This document shows positions 35,701-48,360 of a DNA stretch of 64,000 nucleotides, piece by piece. This DNA is from Heterobilharzia americana (lineage: Eukaryota > Platyhelminthes > Trematoda > Strigeidida > Schistosomatidae): contig OX104131.1 of NCBI GenBank assembly GCA_944470555.2, positions 17,724,515 through 17,788,514 on the forward strand, written 5' to 3'. Made by a program: the position numbers and the translations under genes. The notes under the pieces were generated by a model. It was not told the DNA's origin, made no database searches, and saw only the letters and a list, made by a program, of their open reading frames with translations. Each line of letters starts with the position of its first letter. The stretch's first letter is position 1.

Positions 35701-37673
35701 TGATGTCTGTTTCATTTGTGTTCAACCCATCATGATTTGCTTCATCTTCGTTTGAGGCATTACACCAGTGCTAACATTTGCAAATAATTTTCAGTTGTCT
35801 GCAATCCGATTAGCGGTTCATGCAGTTCACTTGAGCCGATCACTGTAACTGGTTGTAGAATGCCTTAATAACACAAGTATCCGCCTCCAAAGAAGTGGGC
35901 GGATAGGTTGGAGTCTACTGGCTGATTGTTGCCGTTAACTTCACAGTTTATACAATAATAATAATAATAATGGGCCAGGTTTCATGCACTAGTCTATAAG
36001 CCCCATTTATTGTGTGAGGGCCTATGATACAACCAGACTGCTGCATATAGAAGCAGCTAGAAAAAAAGTGGAAGTCTTTATGGCATCACTAAAAATAGGT
36101 CTCAGGGATGCAGATTCACGAATCCTGTTTGCCCCCACGAATTTTCGTATATCACTATTAAGTGACTTTTGCTTGATGTTCTAATGTCTCCCTTGTGCCA
36201 TCTTATTGTTCTCCATTATTAACTCCCATTCTGTTGGCTCTCTTCTCAATTACTTTCTTTCCTTGATTTTCCTGGTGTCGAGTAAAACTACGTAGACTGA
36301 CTATTTCACATCACGAGAAGTTTGGTGCGCGTTAGTTTTTCTTAAATTTTTCAGATATTGTGCTTGAGAAAAATCGAATGATATTGGTGGTAAAATTTAG
36401 CATTCCCAGCATAATTGACAATGCAATTACAATCGTTAGTATAGCAGAATACAATTTCATGAGGTAGCTTTTGACGGGAGATAATGGTGGATTTTATTCA
36501 TACAATTCGATTTGAAAAGTTATCATAGTCTGCTTCTAAGCATGCAGCGCCGAGTTCACCATGAATTCATCCTGTTTTATAACCAGCTTATTGGCCATAC
36601 TATGTCATAAGACTGATAAACTTCAGTTAGTACTGAAGGCTATCTAGTTAGTACTTTTCGAAAACGCACTTCAGGAGAAAATTGACAAACCTTGAGGAGG
36701 GGGGATGAAGCATTTGAATTCTCCAAAAACTATTCAGTTATATCAACTGTCCCTTAGACAATAAATCTTGGTATTTTCCACCTTGATTCCTAGACAAATC
36801 ATGTCTCTAACTTACCCTGATGAGAAACAAATAATATTCATTGGTTATTTACTGGTGTACCGGGTCAAAATGATCGGTCTTTCTAAGCATATGGGCTAAT
36901 AGTGGAATCTAGAGCGTACTTTTTATCTGGATGTACCTACATCCCAGTGAATGATGATGTTCCTATTGAGAATCAAACCCGCCAGCCATCAATTCAAACC
37001 TCAGAGCATTATTCCCTGTGACTATTAAGTTCACTGCTAGACATCTTCAAGTAAATATTCACTGACATCTTGATTGTGTCCTGTTTAAGTTGGTATTGTT
37101 AAAAATATAATGCTGTACAGTTTGTCAGTTGAACATCCTCAATCAGGTACTGCGGGAATATCACTAAGAAACAGTGAGGATTCATACCGATTAAGTTTCT
37201 CGTATCTTCTAAGGTCAAATCTATTCCATAAACGAGTGAAGTAGAGACTCAGTCTATCCAGCCTTTTGATGTAACTGATCGAAGTATGATAAACTGTAAC
37301 CTAAATCTCAAGAAATACCACATTGAACAGGTCTAGAATCCCAAATGGTAAATTCGAGAAAATGACTAATCCACAAGTGATAAGCATAGTGTTCATTCGA
37401 ACAGACTGATAATGCACAACAATGAGGTAATTGAACTTTCGACAAAAAATGTTAACCAATGCCTTCTCGTTTTCATATGAAGTAATTTGGAAGTGAAAAA
37501 CCGCCTTTTATTCAGCAGAAAATCTGACTTCATTCAAAAGTGAAGTAGTAATAACTTTTTGAAGCGTAAGAAATTATAAGTTGTTCACATAGCAACTGAT
37601 GATGAAGATGCAATTTGTGTAAACGGATTTCGCTTCGTCTAAGACTGGTCATTTGAAATTCTAAGTAACAATG
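32731..37673. other. AT-rich intergenic or intronic DNA, mostly unassigned
   Basis: No convincing exon, tRNA or full mobile element. Visible items are a short SINE-B tail fragment around 33926-33985 (GTATTCATCACTGACTG...AGAACCC) and an (AAT)n tract at about 35955-35971 that could be the tail of an old retroelement. A 68-codon frame at 34440-34646 is not recognisable. A large split gene could have introns here, but nothing shows it. Confidence 0.4.
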
Positions 37674-37879
37674 TAGTAAACTACTATTTATTGACATACT
37701 TGTTATTCTGCGTTGTTTTGTTGGATCTAATTGTTCGACCTCTATTGGCATATGGACTTAGTCGTAACATTTATGACTGTAATACTGAATACTGTAGGTT
37801 GAAGTCGTTCAACGTGCAATTCGATCCAACAAAACAACAGAGAATAACAAGTATCTCAATAATTAGTAATAACTACTAT
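37674..37879. repeat. Inverted repeat (foldback) of about 200 bp
   Basis: The left arm (37674-37739, core ATACTTGTTATTCTG) is the imperfect reverse complement of the right arm (37804-37879, core AGAATAACAAGTAT). The loop is about 65 nt. The right side of the loop plus the start of the right arm (37766-37819) recurs as a direct copy at 40210-40262. It is probably a decayed foldback transposon, directly adjoining a SINE. Confidence 0.7.
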
Positions 37880-37890
37880 CCGTTGCACGA

Positions 37891-38067
37891 GAAGTGGCTT
37901 TCGTTCCTCCGTGGCATAATGGATAACGCCTTAGCGTCTGAGGCGATGGATGCGAGGTTTGAGTCTCAGTGTGATAATCATCACTCACTGAGTTGCAGGC
38001 ACATCCAGCTGACGAGTCCCAAATAGAACAGAACGCGCTACCTGGATTCTTCTACTAGCCACAACCA
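37891..38067 (+). mobile_element. tRNA-derived SINE, type A, copy 1
   Basis: The A box GTGGCATAATGG (37911) is followed by GATAACG, and the B-box-like GGTTTGAGTCT is at 37956. The body is CAGCTGACGAGTCCCAAATA and the end CTGGATTC...CTAGCCAC. The head resembles tRNA-Arg genes, where TGGCCTAATGGATAAGGCG is typical. Two relatives lie at 45204-45385 and 63341-63522. Schistosomes have a known pol III SINE (Sm-alpha), but I could not confirm that this is the same family. Confidence 0.75.
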
Positions 38068-38965
38068 ATCAAATTACCATGATGTAATAAATGTTAATAT
38101 CTTCCCGCGCTCAGTTACTCACTTATGTATCTATCATATAACTGATAAAAATTGATTATATCTGAAATAAAAGTCAAATTATTACACAAGTATTGATCTG
38201 TAGTCATTTTAGTAAAGAAACCGTTGCTTCCTCCCACCCCGTTCAGTAAATTCTCTTGAATATTTCAAACATATTTCTATTATCAGTCAAGCTAAAATCT
38301 AGTACACATACTTCACAATAGCAGTACAAAAATGTCAGTACATTTTCTTTCTAAGAAAGAATTCTATATTTTTATACACCAATAAATTTAATGTGGGCGT
38401 ATTGTCTACAACAAAGACGCCCAATCAGAGAAAACTTGTTCAAAAAAGGCATAAATTAGAAAATGATGAACAAGAAAGTGTGTTACAAGAAATCAGTGGT
38501 ATTACTGATAATATTGATGATTTATAAGCATACTAAAGGTATGTGTAAATATTTTGGAACAATCGACCAAACATTTGGCAATAATCGGGAACAAAATGTA
38601 TAAAGTAGACACTGTGTAAGGCAAACTAGTAATGAGTCTAAAGTTCACTCTTAGAAACATTGATATGAACAACCGATGGATAATTAGTTATCATTGTAGT
38701 TTTGTTTAACAAACAATGTAAGCTGAGTTTTATTGGTTAGGTGCGTTATATAAGCCGTTCAGCTAAGTGACCAAGTATTGTATACATGAGTCACTCTAAC
38801 GTCGGATGCCTAAACGTTTACTGTAAGAAGCCTTGCTTTATTAAGACTTTCTTTTAACTGACACTCGATAATGAAGCATATGTTCACCACCCCCACCACA
38901 CCAAAGAGCCACATACCTCCAACACGAATCTGAATATACACCATTCGACAAGATCCTCAGGTTGC
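38068..38965. other. AT-rich DNA without recognised features
   Basis: No coding signal, tRNA arm or simple-sequence array of note was found over roughly 900 bp. Confidence 0.4.
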
Positions 38966-40202
38966 ATTATTATTATTTTTATTATTTGTCCCTTGGGTTC
39001 CTAGTGGAACATAAGGCTTCACTAACACGTCTCCATTCCACTCTGTTCCCTGAAATATTTTCAACCTGTCTCCACGACTGCCCACAAGCTCTCATCTCTT
39101 CTTCACATGATCTCCTCCATGCCACCCTAGCCTCGGACTCACAACTCATCGTTTCCCATCTGGGTTCCATTCGACAGCTTGGCCTGGCTTGTGATGTCCC
39201 CAGTCAGCCTTCTCAGTGTATGTCCAATCCAATCCATCTCCACTTCTTTCCAATGCATATTTGTTCAGCGATAGCTTCTTGCTTCGTTGGCAGCCAGCCA
39301 GCCAGCCAGAGTTCCTTGTTGCTTATTCTTATTGTTCTGGCCATCTAATCTTCAGTAACGAGCCAGAGTAGGCAGATGTTGATGAATGTCTGTAGTTTGT
39401 TGGAAATCCCTTCCATAACGCGCCAAGTATCTGAACCATCATGTAGCAGTACTCACTTCACTGAAGTTGGTGTTGAAAATCCGGATATTGTTCCGCATGC
39501 TGAATGCATTAGATCTCCACACTGGTTTCAGGCTAATGAAAGCCTGTCTTGCTTTTCCGATCCTGGCTGCTTTGACATCCTCGTCTGTGCTTGTGGCGTC
39601 TGTAGTTGAAACAGTGCTTCCTAGATAGGTGAAGGAGGTTACTTCCTTTGAGTTTCTCCCGTTGATGGTGATTGGAGCTCATTATTATTGTTGTTGTTGT
39701 TGTTGTTGTTGGAGTTGTTGGCGAGGTATCTTCATCACTTCTGTCTTCTCTATATTCGCCTGAAGTCCCATCTTCACTGTCCTGCCTCTTCTGTCAACTT
39801 GTCGGTTTTCGCCTGTAGATCTTCAAGTCTGTGTGACATTAGACACAAGTCATCATTGGAGAAATCCAAATCTTCTAGGTTCTTTTCCATAGTCCAGCGT
39901 ATCCCCATCTTATCGCTCCTGACTGTTTGCTGCATGATCCAGTCCAGTCGACCACCATCAGGAATATCATGGTTGATAGTAGGCAGCCTTGTCTTATTCC
40001 TGTCCTGTCTTCACTTCAAAGATGTCATTGAGCTTTCCACTGTGAATCACTTGGCATTTGGCATCGTCATATAGCCAGCTGTTGAATGAGGTTCGATAAG
40101 GGTTTGTGGCAGTGAAACCGTAGTGCTGAAGCAACTGCTAAATTACTTCTCGGTCAACGTTGTCGAAGGTCTTTTCGAAGTCGATGAAGTTTAAGTATAG
40201 GT
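38966..40202 (-). mobile_element. Decayed RTE-like element, copy E (3' part, inverted)
   Basis: Minus-strand fragment from the RT block A region (FxDFEK, near 40180) to the 3' end (CCTTGGGTTCCTAGTGGAAC at about 38991) with an AATAAAAATAATAATAAT tail. It shares the same frame-breaking indels as copy C (28630-29836), including the GGCTGGCTGGCT insertion and the (CAA)n expansion. Long stretches appear identical to copy C, and both differ from copies A and B. The 5' truncation point and the tail differ from copy C. Confidence 0.88.
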
Positions 40203-40209
40203 CAGTCTG

Positions 40210-40262
40210 AACATTATGATTGTGATACTAAATACTGTAGGTCGAAGTCGTTCAACGTGCAA
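40210..40262 (+). repeat. Second copy of the 37766-37819 repeat segment
   Basis: AACATTATGATTGTGATACT...GTTCAACGTGCAA matches the central part of the inverted repeat at 37674-37879, about 2.4 kb upstream. It abuts the truncated 5' end of retrotransposon copy E, which may have landed in an older copy of that repeat. Confidence 0.7.
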
Positions 40263-40755
40263 CTGTTTTCCTAAAGTTACATAACCAACAGGCTGATAAC
40301 TGCTAAATTGTACGAAATCCAGGTCAGGTAAAATTTCAACCTAATTAATTCTTTTTAAGATGATTTTCAGCATAAGCGAAAGAAACAGTATTGAATACGC
40401 TAAACATATATTATTCCACTGAAGTGGATATGAAACATTGTTGGACAGAAATACACTATGTCAAGAAACAAACAAATCACCATTGGAAGTTCTTTAATGA
40501 TTCCATCTAAAGGTCGCTATCCAGTGTGTCTCTTGTTGCTTTCTGAGTAATACCATTTTGCGGCGAAAATCATGCTGAAACTTGTTCGTTTCCTACTTTC
40601 ATTTTCAAATTTCTGTAGTTGTTACAATCAAGTGAAAAAGTCATAAACTGCCCTTCGGATGTGGACGGCACCTTTTAATTTATCTGTGAAACTATCTGAG
40701 GTAACCGTAGTATTAATGACACGGAGAAATTGTTGAGAGGCGGAGAGAAAACACC
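40263..40755. other. AT-rich DNA without recognised features
   Basis: Nothing recognisable on either strand. Confidence 0.4.
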
Positions 40756-40905
40756 TTTCATGGCATGATTTAAACCAATGACCTCCGTCTTACACCTCCC
40801 GCGCTCTACCAAATGAGGTGTGAGACCCATCTTCTGACCAGGCATTCATTCTACTTCAATTACCAAGGGTTTCATTCACCCGGTTGCGATGCGAATCTAT
40901 GATAC
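40756..40905 (-). mobile_element. tRNA-like SINE fragment, type C, copy 1
   Basis: Read on the minus strand, it has an A-box-like CTCATTTGGTAGAGCGCGG and a B-box-like ATTGGTTTAAATCATG about 35 nt later. A flank follows on the plus strand (ACTTCAATTACCAAGGGTTT) that is also seen beside the type C copies at 45835-45960 and 60369-60500. Confidence 0.6.
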
Positions 40906-43900
40906 GTAGCTTTTCGATCATAGTAAACATACTGCCTACCTATTCAGGTCTTCTCATCTCAATTCAAATGAAGCTGAATTACGGAGAGTGAGCGTCACAT
41001 TGATTGTCAATGAGACCTTCTGAAAAACTGATCATTATAAAAGAAGCCATTAATCCTGACAACTGAATTTCCAAACGAAGCATAGTAAGTTCAATCTATA
41101 ATCGATGATATGGTATAAATTTCATTAACCTAAAAAGTGGTGATAAGGGAAGTAGGAGTGATGGAAAGTTAACGCCTTCAGTGAATTTAGCAACACCAAC
41201 CCAAAAAATTCAAGTACCAACTTCAATAGCCAATCATATTAGGATGAAAACTAATCATCGATTCATCCATGGTGATATTAACCAATACTTACTAATACAC
41301 ACTTGTTTGTGAACCTTTACATAAGATAACCTTTGGGTAAGTGCTGAAAGCTTAACTCATGATGGCTGATTATTAAACGGTGATAAAATAATAAGGATAG
41401 ATTACTGACTATCTTCTCACCGTAAAGATTACTTGTACTTGAGTTATGTTTAGTCAGATTGCCCGATTGATCCTTAAACGATGAATAAAGCGTTCACACT
41501 CCACTGAAATTGCTGAATCTTGACCGATCTATATGAAGCTTAAAGAATAAGTGTAACATATCGTCTAGTATAAGAATCTGTATAAAGTTATTCAATCGCA
41601 TTACTGTACCGCAAACTGTGTTATCTTATCACACCTTACACCTTTCTTTAAAGAGAAAAGTGATGAATTTAGATACTGGAAAGTACATGTATTTAGAGGA
41701 TGAGATAATCCAGTAAACAAATTGATAGTTGAACTGCATACTTTTATCTTAGGGATGCAGAAGTTTAGTGAATAAAATAATTTCATTTTACTTCAAGTCT
41801 TCTGTAAAAGTTAAAAGTCAAAAAGACTATCTAAAGTAGTAAACAGATAACTGAAGTAACTTGACTGCTTAAAACAGGAGTGAATTTCAAAATTTACAGG
41901 ATACAAAATATAAGGAGTCACAGCCTGTCTACCTATGATAATTCATACGATCTTCTGAAACTACCGTTCTTTGGCATATTGATGTCATTGGTTGTAGACA
42001 GAGATAGAAGGATTCGAAGCAGTGGCCTCCAGCGTCCTAACAAGTGACTGAAGTGAAGTCCTGTTTAATAGCTGAGCATCATAGCCCAATTGATGGCGAG
42101 TTAGGCTGGTAAGCTGAAGGCTGTCAGTTTGTATCCTAGAGCAATCCATACTTTATTTATAATAATGATTTTATTCCTGATAAAATATTTAATACACTTT
42201 GGAATTCCATGTACTCCTTGTGCAATATCTTGAAATGAACAAGTTGTGGCATCATAGTAATGCTAATAAAAACAGTATAACAAGCAATGATATGTAACGA
42301 TCAGGTGTTGTTAGACTATCGTCTAGTCAGTTTGCACGTTGTTGGAGTAGCAGTGGAATAGAAGAGCATGCGTAATCTTTCTGGTAAAGATTCATTCAGC
42401 CAGTATAAAAACATACAGTTCAAGTTCACTATTTGAAGAATAGTTATGTGATGTACTTGTGTGCACTTAGGAGCACATTACCATCTCTTGGGATTTTTTC
42501 TGGTAATTTTCTTGTTGAAAACACACTTTAAAAATGTTTTCTTGCAGATAAACTCCATATATGGCCAAGGTGAAGAAAGAAGCTGTATGGATTCTTCCTA
42601 GGCATGCAAACTCGCCTTGTTCATGTACATTCCTATAGCCTCTGCTGTATGTAAAAGACAAACTCATAGAGCATGGATTAGATAAGAAGGAATGTGATGA
42701 GTGACTTTAAAGACGCTATGAATTCTAACTCCGTGACTAGTGTCAACCAGATGGAACAGTATTGAGCTCCGTATCGATCTTGTTTGCCCCTTATTTAACC
42801 ATGATGGGTGATACTATACAATTCGATGACCGACTTACCTAACTGCATGTCCAATGTACCTTTCTCCGCAGGAGCGATCAAACTGTTAGATGCACACAGA
42901 AGAAGCAAAGTCTGAGAGTCTGTGTTTGACTAACGAAGTCATCATTGGCTTACTGTAGAATACACAGCATAACTTTTCTCCATTAAGTGACCTACTTATC
43001 GCTTTTCTTAGGCCTTGTGTCACCCTGAAACTATAGTCTTAGGAAAAGCGGGTGCTTGGAAACTGTAGGTACTCTGGTTTTCATATTGAATGTGTTCATA
43101 TTTTTAACAAGAAACTGCTCTACATATCCATTCCTACTGAGAATACCACGATAATTTGAAGTTCTTCATCGAAAGTATCATCTGAACAGATAAGTCTTGC
43201 CCGATGGACCAAAACATTTGACCATATTTCGCTTATACTGCAAAAAGACGAAAATCAAAAAAATCAGTTTGATAGCCAACTGACACTAGTTTTTGATATA
43301 CAGTCTTATATATAGTTCCATCCGTCCTCTTCGTCAGTCAGATGAGATGATGCTATGATTACTTTCTCCTTCAATGATGAAGGTTGTCACTGAGTGAACA
43401 CTATTCAGTTTACATAGCTTAACTCTCGTATTATTCATGTTATTCTGAATTAATGTATCATCCTCATAACGGCAGTAAGATTCTGACTCGTCTATCATGT
43501 TTTCCAAAGGACCATTTTCTAATTTCTCTAGTAAAAATAAAACCTGCTAACATTGTGCCTATTTGGTGACCCCATAGCAATACCATCTAATTGTCTGTAG
43601 AATTCCTTGTTCTCTAAATGTCTAAATGGGGATTTCTACATCACTTTAAATATGCACAAGATTGAATAATTCAATCTGAAGACATAATTGAATGATTAAG
43701 ACAAGTACATGAAGAACATTGTGATGTAATACACTCGATGGAAAATTTCTGTTAGCCTATGTTTCATTTTTTTTTTAATAGATATGGAGTCAATGAAGAA
43801 TAGAAACAATACCAGAATACTAGGCTGATGGAAGTGAATTTTTTTGCTCTAGTTATCACAGAAATATTACTTAAAGTAACTCAAAGGTTGGGTAACTTTA

Positions 43901-44547
43901 GAAGCAACTTAATTCAATGTATTGAAATCGTTAGGAAAGTGAAGATTAGTAATATCGAAATGAAGGAATAAGTGTGTTAGTTTTTTTCCCCTCATCTCTA
44001 ATAATTAGTGAATAAAATTACTTATGGCTGCAGTTTTAATCACAATCTACGGATAAAGGTAAATAGTTCAAATCATAACAGTATATCTTCTTTTAAATGA
44101 CAGAATATCTGAAGCGGAAGATCTCTACGCTAATAAAAGGGGATCCAATAAATGCAAAGTAAAGTTAGGCTTTTCGTTGGAAATTGGAAGTCAGCTGGTA
44201 ACATCCAAGTTAGATAGAAGGGTAAAGTGGTGATTACTAGGATAAATACTAGCTAATATTATTTCAGGATAATACTTTTAGATCTAAAACTCATAGAAGT
44301 TGGAAATATGAGCCGCTAAATTCCAATCCATTGGGTCACCACCAGACCTTTCGGTCCAGCTTTCGATACCAATGTACAGAGCCAAATTGGAATAAGGCAA
44401 CTGTTCAGTACTTCTTAATTTTATGTTTAAGAATGAAATCAGCCCATGACATCTGATCACTCACACACACACACATATTTCATGACATAAGGTTGTACAA
44501 GTCTACGATTACTTGAAAAGTAAATAAAATTAATCAGATCCATTGTC
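40906..44547. other. AT-rich intergenic or intronic DNA
   Basis: No recognisable exon or RNA gene. A decayed SINE-B leader resembling AGAAGTTGGAAATATGAGC lies at about 44296-44360. A weak tRNA-like stretch (CCCAATTGATGGCGAGTTAGG) is near 42087. A 66-codon minus-strand frame at 42467-42667 and a 61-codon one at 41601-41786 match nothing I know. Confidence 0.4.
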
Positions 44548-44683
44548 TACATACATACATACATACATACATACATACATACATACATACATACATACAT
44601 ACATACATACATACATACATACATACATACATACATACATACATACATACATACATACATACATACATACATACATACATACA
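44548..44683. repeat. (CATA)n microsatellite, about 136 bp
   Basis: Essentially perfect tetranucleotide array of about 34 repeats, starting after TTGTC and ending at ACAATGAAGC. It is likely to be length-polymorphic. Confidence 0.97.
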
Positions 44684-45203
44684 ATGAAGCACGTTATTAT
44701 TACGAATTTTTAATGAATGTTTTTAGCGGTGATAATGCGTTGGTAGGTGCGATAGCATTTGTGAACAGCCAGCATCAGTAATTAATCCGGTTTGCATATA
44801 TATGTATGTGTGTGTTTGGGTGCACTTTCAGTAGAGATTCATTTCAGATACATACACAAGACAGATTTATGCGACAATAATCTACTTGGTCCTGGTTAGC
44901 AGTAAAATCTAGGAAACACGTTTTGTTGAGTTATTTTAATCGTTGTTAGGATGGCCTTTAGTATTACTCCCCTGCATTATGTGAATACTTTTAACTCAGT
45001 TAAGAATATCTCCAGCCTATTGTGCGTTTTAGCTGTTCGACATGAATTAGAACCTCTTGAGATTATCAAACCGACTAAAATAATATAGAAAACTGCAGGT
45101 AAAAGACACCAGATGGGTTAATGAGTGAATGAATGTGATATGCAACCCTGGTGTTATACTGAACGGAATTGATTGATATCTCTATTGGCATTTTAGCTCA
45201 TGT
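44684..45203. other. AT-rich DNA without recognised features
   Basis: No coding or RNA signal. A short TATGTATGTGTGTGT stretch near 44800 is the only simple sequence. Confidence 0.4.
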
Positions 45204-45385
45204 GAACAAGAGGTATCTCTCGTGACTCAGTAACATAATGGATAACGTTCAAGCGTTTGAAGTGAATGGTACTGCTCTTGAGTTTCAGTGGGAACCCTCT
45301 CACTGACTGGGATGTAAACACACCCGGTTGACGATTCTTAAGCAGGAAGAAACACGCGTCCTGGATTTCCCTGCTAGCCACCATC
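45204..45385 (+). mobile_element. tRNA-derived SINE, type A, copy 2
   Basis: A-box-like TAACATAATGG followed by GATAACGTTC, B-box-like TGAGTTTCAGTGGG, then a body with ACCCGGTTGACGATTC and CCTGGATTTCCCTGCTAGCC. It is more diverged from tRNA in the A box than the copy at 37891. A 73-codon frame on the opposite strand lies inside it and is an artefact. Confidence 0.72.
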
Positions 45386-45834
45386 AAACAAGTTATAACA
45401 TAATATGATCGCACTTAAAAAGTAGTCGATTGGAGGCCTGACGAGAAAAAGCATGTGAATATCGGTCAGATGAATCATGATAAGATGCAGACCATGAGAT
45501 GTGAAAGTGACAATGTGATAATCATCACCCTGTATCAACAATATGACAGCTATCCGAGATTATCTGATTGATAATCATAATTCTGTCTCGGTTAAAAGTG
45601 TATACACACATGGAAACATACACTGATACTCTATGATCATACCCACCTACATGTTAAGAGCGTGAAATCACATATGAATTCACTGATTCATAATTATTGA
45701 TAATAACGTGTTTCCTTAGTATCTGTGTGTAGGTGTATGAACACTGTGGTCCGATTTGTTTTAATGACTATCCAAGTATTATAAACCATTATAGTGCAAT
45801 AAATGTTATTTTTGATACTTGGATTATAATTGAA

Positions 45835-45960
45835 GTTGAAGGTGGCCGAATTCGAACCAACGACTATTGGGTGTCTGATCCGATGCTCTATTAAGTAAGC
45901 TATGAGGTTCAACTGCTAACCAGATTTTTATTTCACTTCTATCACCAAGGATTTTGCTCG
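45835..45960 (-). mobile_element. tRNA-like SINE, type C, copy 2 (inverted)
   Basis: On the minus strand it reads AAAATCCTTGGTGATAGAAG, then an A-box-like TAGCTTACTTAATAGAGCAT, then a B-box-like TTGGTTCGAATTCGG. It sits head-to-head with copy 3, which starts only a few nucleotides to the right. Confidence 0.65.
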
Positions 45961-45974
45961 ACTACCATAAGAAT

Positions 45975-46135
45975 TCGAGGTGAAATAAAAATTTAGTCAG
46001 TAGTTGGACCACATAACTCATTTGGTAGACCACCAGACAGAACATCCAGTGGTTGTTGGTTTAAATCCGGCCATGGTCCAAGTTTTCATCTCATCATCAT
46101 CACCCAGTATCAGTGCTAGTCTGCCAAACCATGGC
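45975..46135 (+). mobile_element. tRNA-like SINE, type C, copy 3
   Basis: It reads GGTGAAATAAAAATTTAGTC, TAGTTGGACC, ATAACTCATTTGGTAGACC, then GTGGTTGTTGGTTTAAATCC and a TCATCATCATCA tail. With copy 2 it forms a head-to-head palindrome-like pair of about 300 bp. Confidence 0.65.
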
Positions 46136-48360
46136 CGTCTCAGATAGTCAGAATGATAACTGAAATATCAAATGAGAAGTCACTAAAGGCTATCAAATCA
46201 ATAAATATAATTTAAACAGTAGATGGTTTCATTATTGCAACCAAATAACTTGATCCACTTTAAGAAAGTAGACAGTGATCAAGATTCCACATGAATACTT
46301 CATGAATTCAGAACAAGTAATGAAAGATATAGGAAACCTGTTCAACAGTTCTTGAACAACTTCTTTAATCTACTGATTGCTCTATTAATGAGACGGTAGC
46401 TATTAGTTTTGTGGGTGTTGGTTGATTTGAAGGTAGGTTTCATCATGAAGTGGTGTTAGCTGCAGAAACTCTGAATTCCTGGAGGAAGTTGAGCAACTGT
46501 TTAGGACTGGTTTGGAACCTCTTAGCATTGAAGATCCACAACCCGTTTAAACATTTAGAGCGAAACTGCCAGGTTTCATGATCAGCCAACCGGTTGGAAT
46601 CCAGCTGTCCAACTTTTCAACTTCTGTCAGTTCGCTGGATTTCTGATGGGTTCTTGGGTGTGCACTGTTGAGTTATCCTTAAGTAGAAAAGACAGCTGTC
46701 TAAGGATCTGGGATTTCCAGGTTCTGAAGCTATTGTCAATCTGTGACAAAAAGCAACCTTCTTACTAAGTCAGGCTAACAAAAGTAATTAAAAAGGAAAG
46801 GAAAAAGTTACATATTTGGCGAGTTAACCATAATCGACATCACACTAGAATCTTGAAGGCAGGCTATAACGGAATGATCCAGTTATACTATGTGCTCATC
46901 TGAGTCTATTATATGAGTTTATGCTAAGTCAAATCCAGTATTACTTAGTAGGAGACAAGAAAATGAAACTGCTCAGTATTGTGGAAAAAAATATGAGAAC
47001 ATAAAGTTGTAAAGTAAAAAAAGATGTATGGAGATAAGTGTTGGTTTCACCAACCTATGTCACCTAAGGCCTCCATGCCTTGTTTTAGAATGCTTCATGG
47101 ACTTAACTCATTGAGTCTACAAGTTCATAACAACCAGGTCATAATTCATCCACATAATATCTTGTTTCCCTTAGGTCATCCAGAGACTGCTCCTGTATAA
47201 CTTCTGTTAACAACAGTCACTGAGAAGTGGATTATATAAACAAGTTTGTCATGGATTAGTTATTTTTCTCATCATATTGGGGGTTACAGATACTCCTTGT
47301 AAGAGAGTGCTGGAAAGGACGAAACTTTGATATACCTGTTGTTTGACGCCAATCACTTAAAATCACTTATAGAGCATATTGATATCGTCATGCAGATTTC
47401 TGAACACTTGATAAGACTGATATACTTGATGTAAGGCAGTATTCATTACAGACTGATATCATTAGGAGAGCCACTGAATACTGTGGAGCGCTGTACATAC
47501 TCGTCCATGTATCAGAATCCTCAGTTGATAACTAGTCACAAGGCGATTCAGTAGTCGCTATCTAGGATCCCTATTGATTCTGACAGTTAGATACTAAATT
47601 CTGCAGTTGTATCTCATTAGGTTTTCTCAGGATGCTGGTTATCACTTCAAGTTGTATGCTAACAATCATAAAAGTGATTTTCAGAGATTCTTGTCATCTT
47701 CTTCCCTCCATTCAACACTAGATGACTATTGAAATCTAAACTGTATAAAATGAACGATGATGGTTTCATTGGAAATGAATCCGACTAATAGCTAACATTG
47801 AGCTATCAGTCGAAAAATTGGTAGGTTGATAGTTCCAGTGTAGTGTGTTTGAATCTTTTATCTGATGAAATAAACGCATTAATCGGAGAATAAAAAAGCG
47901 AAGGATTTTTTTAGTGAAGAAATATTTCTTTCCAACGCTTTTCTCATCATGGTCTACAGTAGTATTCATAATAGACAAAAAGAGTTAGATAATTGCGCTA
48001 GAAAGTTACTCAGCCAGTATGCACATGATAAAAGGCAGGTCTGCTTAAATCTTGAGCTACCGAAAAGCCTTTCCGCTGATTATAATTCCATCAAATTTCT
48101 CATTTTCAGCTTTTAAATATCTTTTGAATGTATCATGTACTCTCGTACGTTTTTAAATTGTTTTCAAACTTTCTTTTCTCAAGTTAAGAAGAAAACAAAG
48201 GAAGAAGGTTTCACCGATTGGAAATGGATTTGTAAACGCTCAAAAACACACCATGTTACTATTCCTAGGATACCTGTATAAGACTGTGAATTTCTGTGCT
48301 GAACTATCATCAACTTGAAATAATGGAGAATATTTGTAGCTCAGGTGGATGGTCTTGGTT
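46136..48360. other. AT-rich DNA with decayed SINE-B fragments
   Basis: The only structured items are old SINE-B pieces: GGTGTGCACTGTTGAG...AGACAGCTGTC at about 46655-46705, and GTATTCATTACAGACTG at about 47440-47520. No exon or RNA gene was recognised. A 70-codon minus-strand frame at 47766-47978 has no visible similarity. Confidence 0.4.
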
